Part shown: piece by piece, positions 18,299 to 20,144 of the stretch | Position numbering within the stretch: the stretch's first letter is position 1 | How the letters are laid out: each line of letters opens with the position of its first letter | Source of the DNA: Tetmemena sp. SeJ-2015 | Taxonomy: Eukaryota > Ciliophora > Spirotrichea > Sporadotrichida > Oxytrichidae | Length of the DNA stretch: 20,144 nt | Assembly: GCA_027382625.1 (NCBI GenBank) | Contig: JAJKFJ010021012.1 | Location: 1 to 20,144 of the forward strand | Direction of reading: 5' to 3' | The notes under the pieces: generated by a model | Database searches by the model: none | What the model saw: only the letters and a program-made list of their open reading frames with translations | Told to the model about the DNA's origin: nothing | Position numbers and translations under genes: made by a program

Positions 18299-19049
18299 CT
18301 ATTATGAAAAAATTGATGTCGCAAACTCTGAACAAAGAGTTGGTCAATTTAAAAAACTTATGCCCTAGGTTAATCTTTTCACTCACCATTTACGAACAAG
18401 TTACAAGATAGGGAAAGTGTTTTTAGAATTTTATTATTTTTCAAATGGTTATAATTTTAACAAAAATTCCACTAAAAAACTACCTCGATTTTAATATTAT
18501 TTTAATTAATAATTAATAATTAATTATCTTTTTTCTTGGAATTCTCAGCAATATTACTCTAATAAAAGCCACTCATATGACAAAGTCAAATCAAACTAAT
18601 TTTAACATATTTTATTTATTTTTTAGACAATGTAGTTTGAACACATTTATTAAAAATTACTGCTCTCTATTAAATCCCTATCAAAATTATAATAAATTTG
18701 TGTGCTATTACTCTTCTATTATATATTTCTTTAACATTTGCTTGTTAATTATTTATCATATTTAAGCTAGTTAAGTCTAATTTATAGTATGGATGCTAAA
18801 ATAAGATCATAAATAATTATTGTTGAAAGGTCTTATCTTTAAAAATTATTTTTAAAAAATCTTGATATATAAGAATAAATTATTATTTAGTGATCAATAG
18901 GAAACATAAATTAATAAGCAAGAGATTAAAATTTGATCAATAAATCCTCCCTATAATATGACCAACTGATCAATTGCAAGCATTTAAATTCGTTCTATTC
19001 CAAATCATTTTATACTTAATTACTTAATAGTCTTAAACTCATTTTCAAA
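18299..19049. other. AT-rich stretch; last 170 bp is the conserved 5' flank of GTPase gene B
   Basis: No convincing gene. From about 18880 to the ATG at 19050 the sequence is related to that before GTPase gene A, including the three TGATCAAT boxes. Confidence 0.55.
18891..18974 (+). promoter_or_regulatory. Three TGATCAAT boxes upstream of GTPase gene B
   Basis: TGATCAAT at 18891, 18934 and 18967: spacings 43 and 33 bp, identical to those before gene A; the last is 83 bp before the ATG. TGATCA is self-complementary, as for a dimeric DNA-binding protein site. Function inferred from conservation only. Confidence 0.55.
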
Positions 19050-19975
19050 ATGAAAAGTCATAAAAACGAAAAGTCAATTATAGTGATTGGACTAGCAGGC
19101 AAAGGCAAGTCTTCCATCTTAAACACTTTAATAAGTGGAAATCCTCATGGTGAGGAATTTGAAACAGCAAGATCTTATGACCCTGTTACTCTCTCAATAT
19201 CATCAAAAATATCTAAGCTTTACGGGGTTGCATCAGACAATTAATATAAATTGATTGATTTGCCTGGAATCTTACTAGGAGGAGAGTAAAATTTTAATTC
19301 CTGGGCAGAAGAGACTATAGCTAAAATTGGACAAGAAAATATAGGTCTGGTTTTTCTTGTATTATAAAAAACAGATAGAATTGATGAGCCTGCTAAAATG
19401 ATTTTAGCTTCTATAAAGGATTTACTCCTCAAACTTTCTCCTTCAAGAATAGTTTTAACACTAACAAGATGCGAAGAATAACTAGAGGATGATGAAAAAT
19501 AAGAATGGATTGAAAGAATTGAAGGAGTATTAGGGGAAGATTTTATTCACGGGGAACCATTATAGTTTAAGATTCTTAAAAATAAGTCTGAATAGGAAGA
19601 ATTCTCTTTAGAATTCAATAGGAGAGTTAATTTCTTATTGGAAGAAGCTAAAACAGATACTGAAGAAAATTAATAGAGAGAATTTTAAAATTTGAAGTCT
19701 TCATTAATGAAAATGATTCCTGAATAGAATATTGAAGAAAAATAAAGGTGGGAAATTCAAGAATTGAAGAAATGTATTATGTAGATGCATTAGCAGCATC
19801 TTTAATGAGCCTGAGAGAGAGTATAAGAGAATGGCTGATCAAGCTGTGAGATTTACTGGAAAAAATTAAAGTGAATGGAAAAGTTCTTGAATGCTCCAAA
19901 TTATGTTTCTTCATTTTAGTCTAAGATTATCGATGTAATTGCGGCCATTTGAAATATTAACATTTCATTATTGTA
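19050..19975 (+). CDS. AIG1/IAN-like GTPase B, paralogue of A, 3' end uncertain
   Basis: Starts MKSHKNEKSIIVIGLAGKGK with P-loop GLAGKGKS at residues 14-21; then LSISSKISKLYGVASDNQYK, DLPGILLGGEQNF, LVLQKTDRIDEPAK and IVLTLTRCEEQLEDDEKQEW, all aligned with A. TAA and TAG serve as Gln. It has no 850-bp insert: the matching place reads REFQNLKSSLMKMIPEQNIE straight through. Past HQQHL two one-base shifts in runs (TTT 19801-19803, AAAA 19879-19882) are needed to continue through MADQAVRFTGKNQ to CSKLC and RCNCGHLKYQH, so the Cys/His end is present but shorter than in A. After the corrections the frame stays open to the window edge with no TGA, so the true stop is not seen. Either an intact gene with sequencing indels or an early-stage decaying copy. 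Confidence 0.7.
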
Positions 19976-20144
19976 AGAATCAAGGGTGAAGTCAAAATTG
20001 CAAAAATAAATAAATACGCAGACACTGAAAGTCTTCTCCTATATGCAGGATAATATTAGACCCGTGCCAGAATAATTGGACTCAGATCGACAGAATCTGC
20101 TTGCTCTACTCCTGATTTGACCTTGGCGGATAAAATTACGACTC
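19976..20144. other. Window end, less AT-rich, unassigned
   Basis: The last bases are less AT-rich than the preceding DNA and may be the edge of another MDS or the continuation of GTPase B. No product can be named. Confidence 0.3.

Noticed and set aside
18062..18385. Short imperfect inverted repeats (GAGTGGTGGAATAA with TTATTCCATGCTCACTC; ATGGTGAGT with ACTCACCAT)
   Set aside because: Only 9-15 bp, imperfect, no flanking duplication; not enough to call a mobile element.
18304..18936. ATG-initiated frame of 210 codons directly after the 17618-18298 frame
   Set aside because: It is very AT-rich, low in complexity, and runs into the conserved upstream boxes of GTPase gene B, ending inside one. 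Most likely open by chance because TGA is rare there.
1..20144. Bacterial, plasmid or phage origin; CRISPR; tRNA or rRNA
   Set aside because: Spliceosomal introns, SmF, p23 and AMSH proteins and reassigned TAA/TAG are eukaryotic and ciliate features; no spaced direct-repeat array and no recognisable tRNA or rRNA segment were seen.

Overview
This window looks like germline (micronuclear) DNA of a hypotrich/spirotrich ciliate of the Oxytricha-Stylonychia-Tetmemena type. Three things in the sequence say so. (1) Conserved genes read through only if TAA and TAG encode Gln and TGA is the sole stop. (2) Coding segments (MDSs) are interrupted by AT-rich internal eliminated sequences (IESs) flanked by short direct repeats (pointers); removing one pointer copy plus the spacer restores the frame. 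(3) One gene is scrambled: the 3' part of a p23 co-chaperone gene lies on the opposite strand, joined to the 5' part by an 8-bp inverted pointer.

Layout: 1-1274, p23 gene in four MDSs, the last inverted. 1376-2537, a secretory/membrane protein with an EGF-like module and one transmembrane helix. 2652-7419, a long filamin-repeat-like, glycosylation-site-rich protein whose 5' end is not here. 7568-7908 (minus), snRNP core protein SmF. 8380-11197 (minus), an unrecognised helical protein with several introns and a 26-bp IES. 11622-13776, an AMSH/STAMBP-type JAMM deubiquitinase with a Gln/Gly-rich linker and two tiny IESs. 13959-14436 (minus), a small unrecognised protein. 15047-17018 and 19050 to about 19975, two paralogous AIG1/IAN-like GTPases. 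The first is split by an 850-bp element that is almost entirely one inverted repeat. The rest is AT-rich DNA without a convincing gene.

The genes between 1 and about 14,440 have the mixed codon use of macronucleus-destined genes and presumably come from several separate nanochromosomes, so neighbourhood here does not imply shared function. The two GTPase genes are much more AT-rich, intronless and set in AT-rich DNA. They share a conserved upstream region with three TGATCAAT-type boxes at identical spacing, so they may be germline-limited genes; this is inference.

Almost every reading-frame break in otherwise well-conserved proteins falls in a homopolymer run. I read these as sequencing or assembly indels rather than decay. 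No telomeric C4A4 repeats, tRNA, rRNA or CRISPR were seen.
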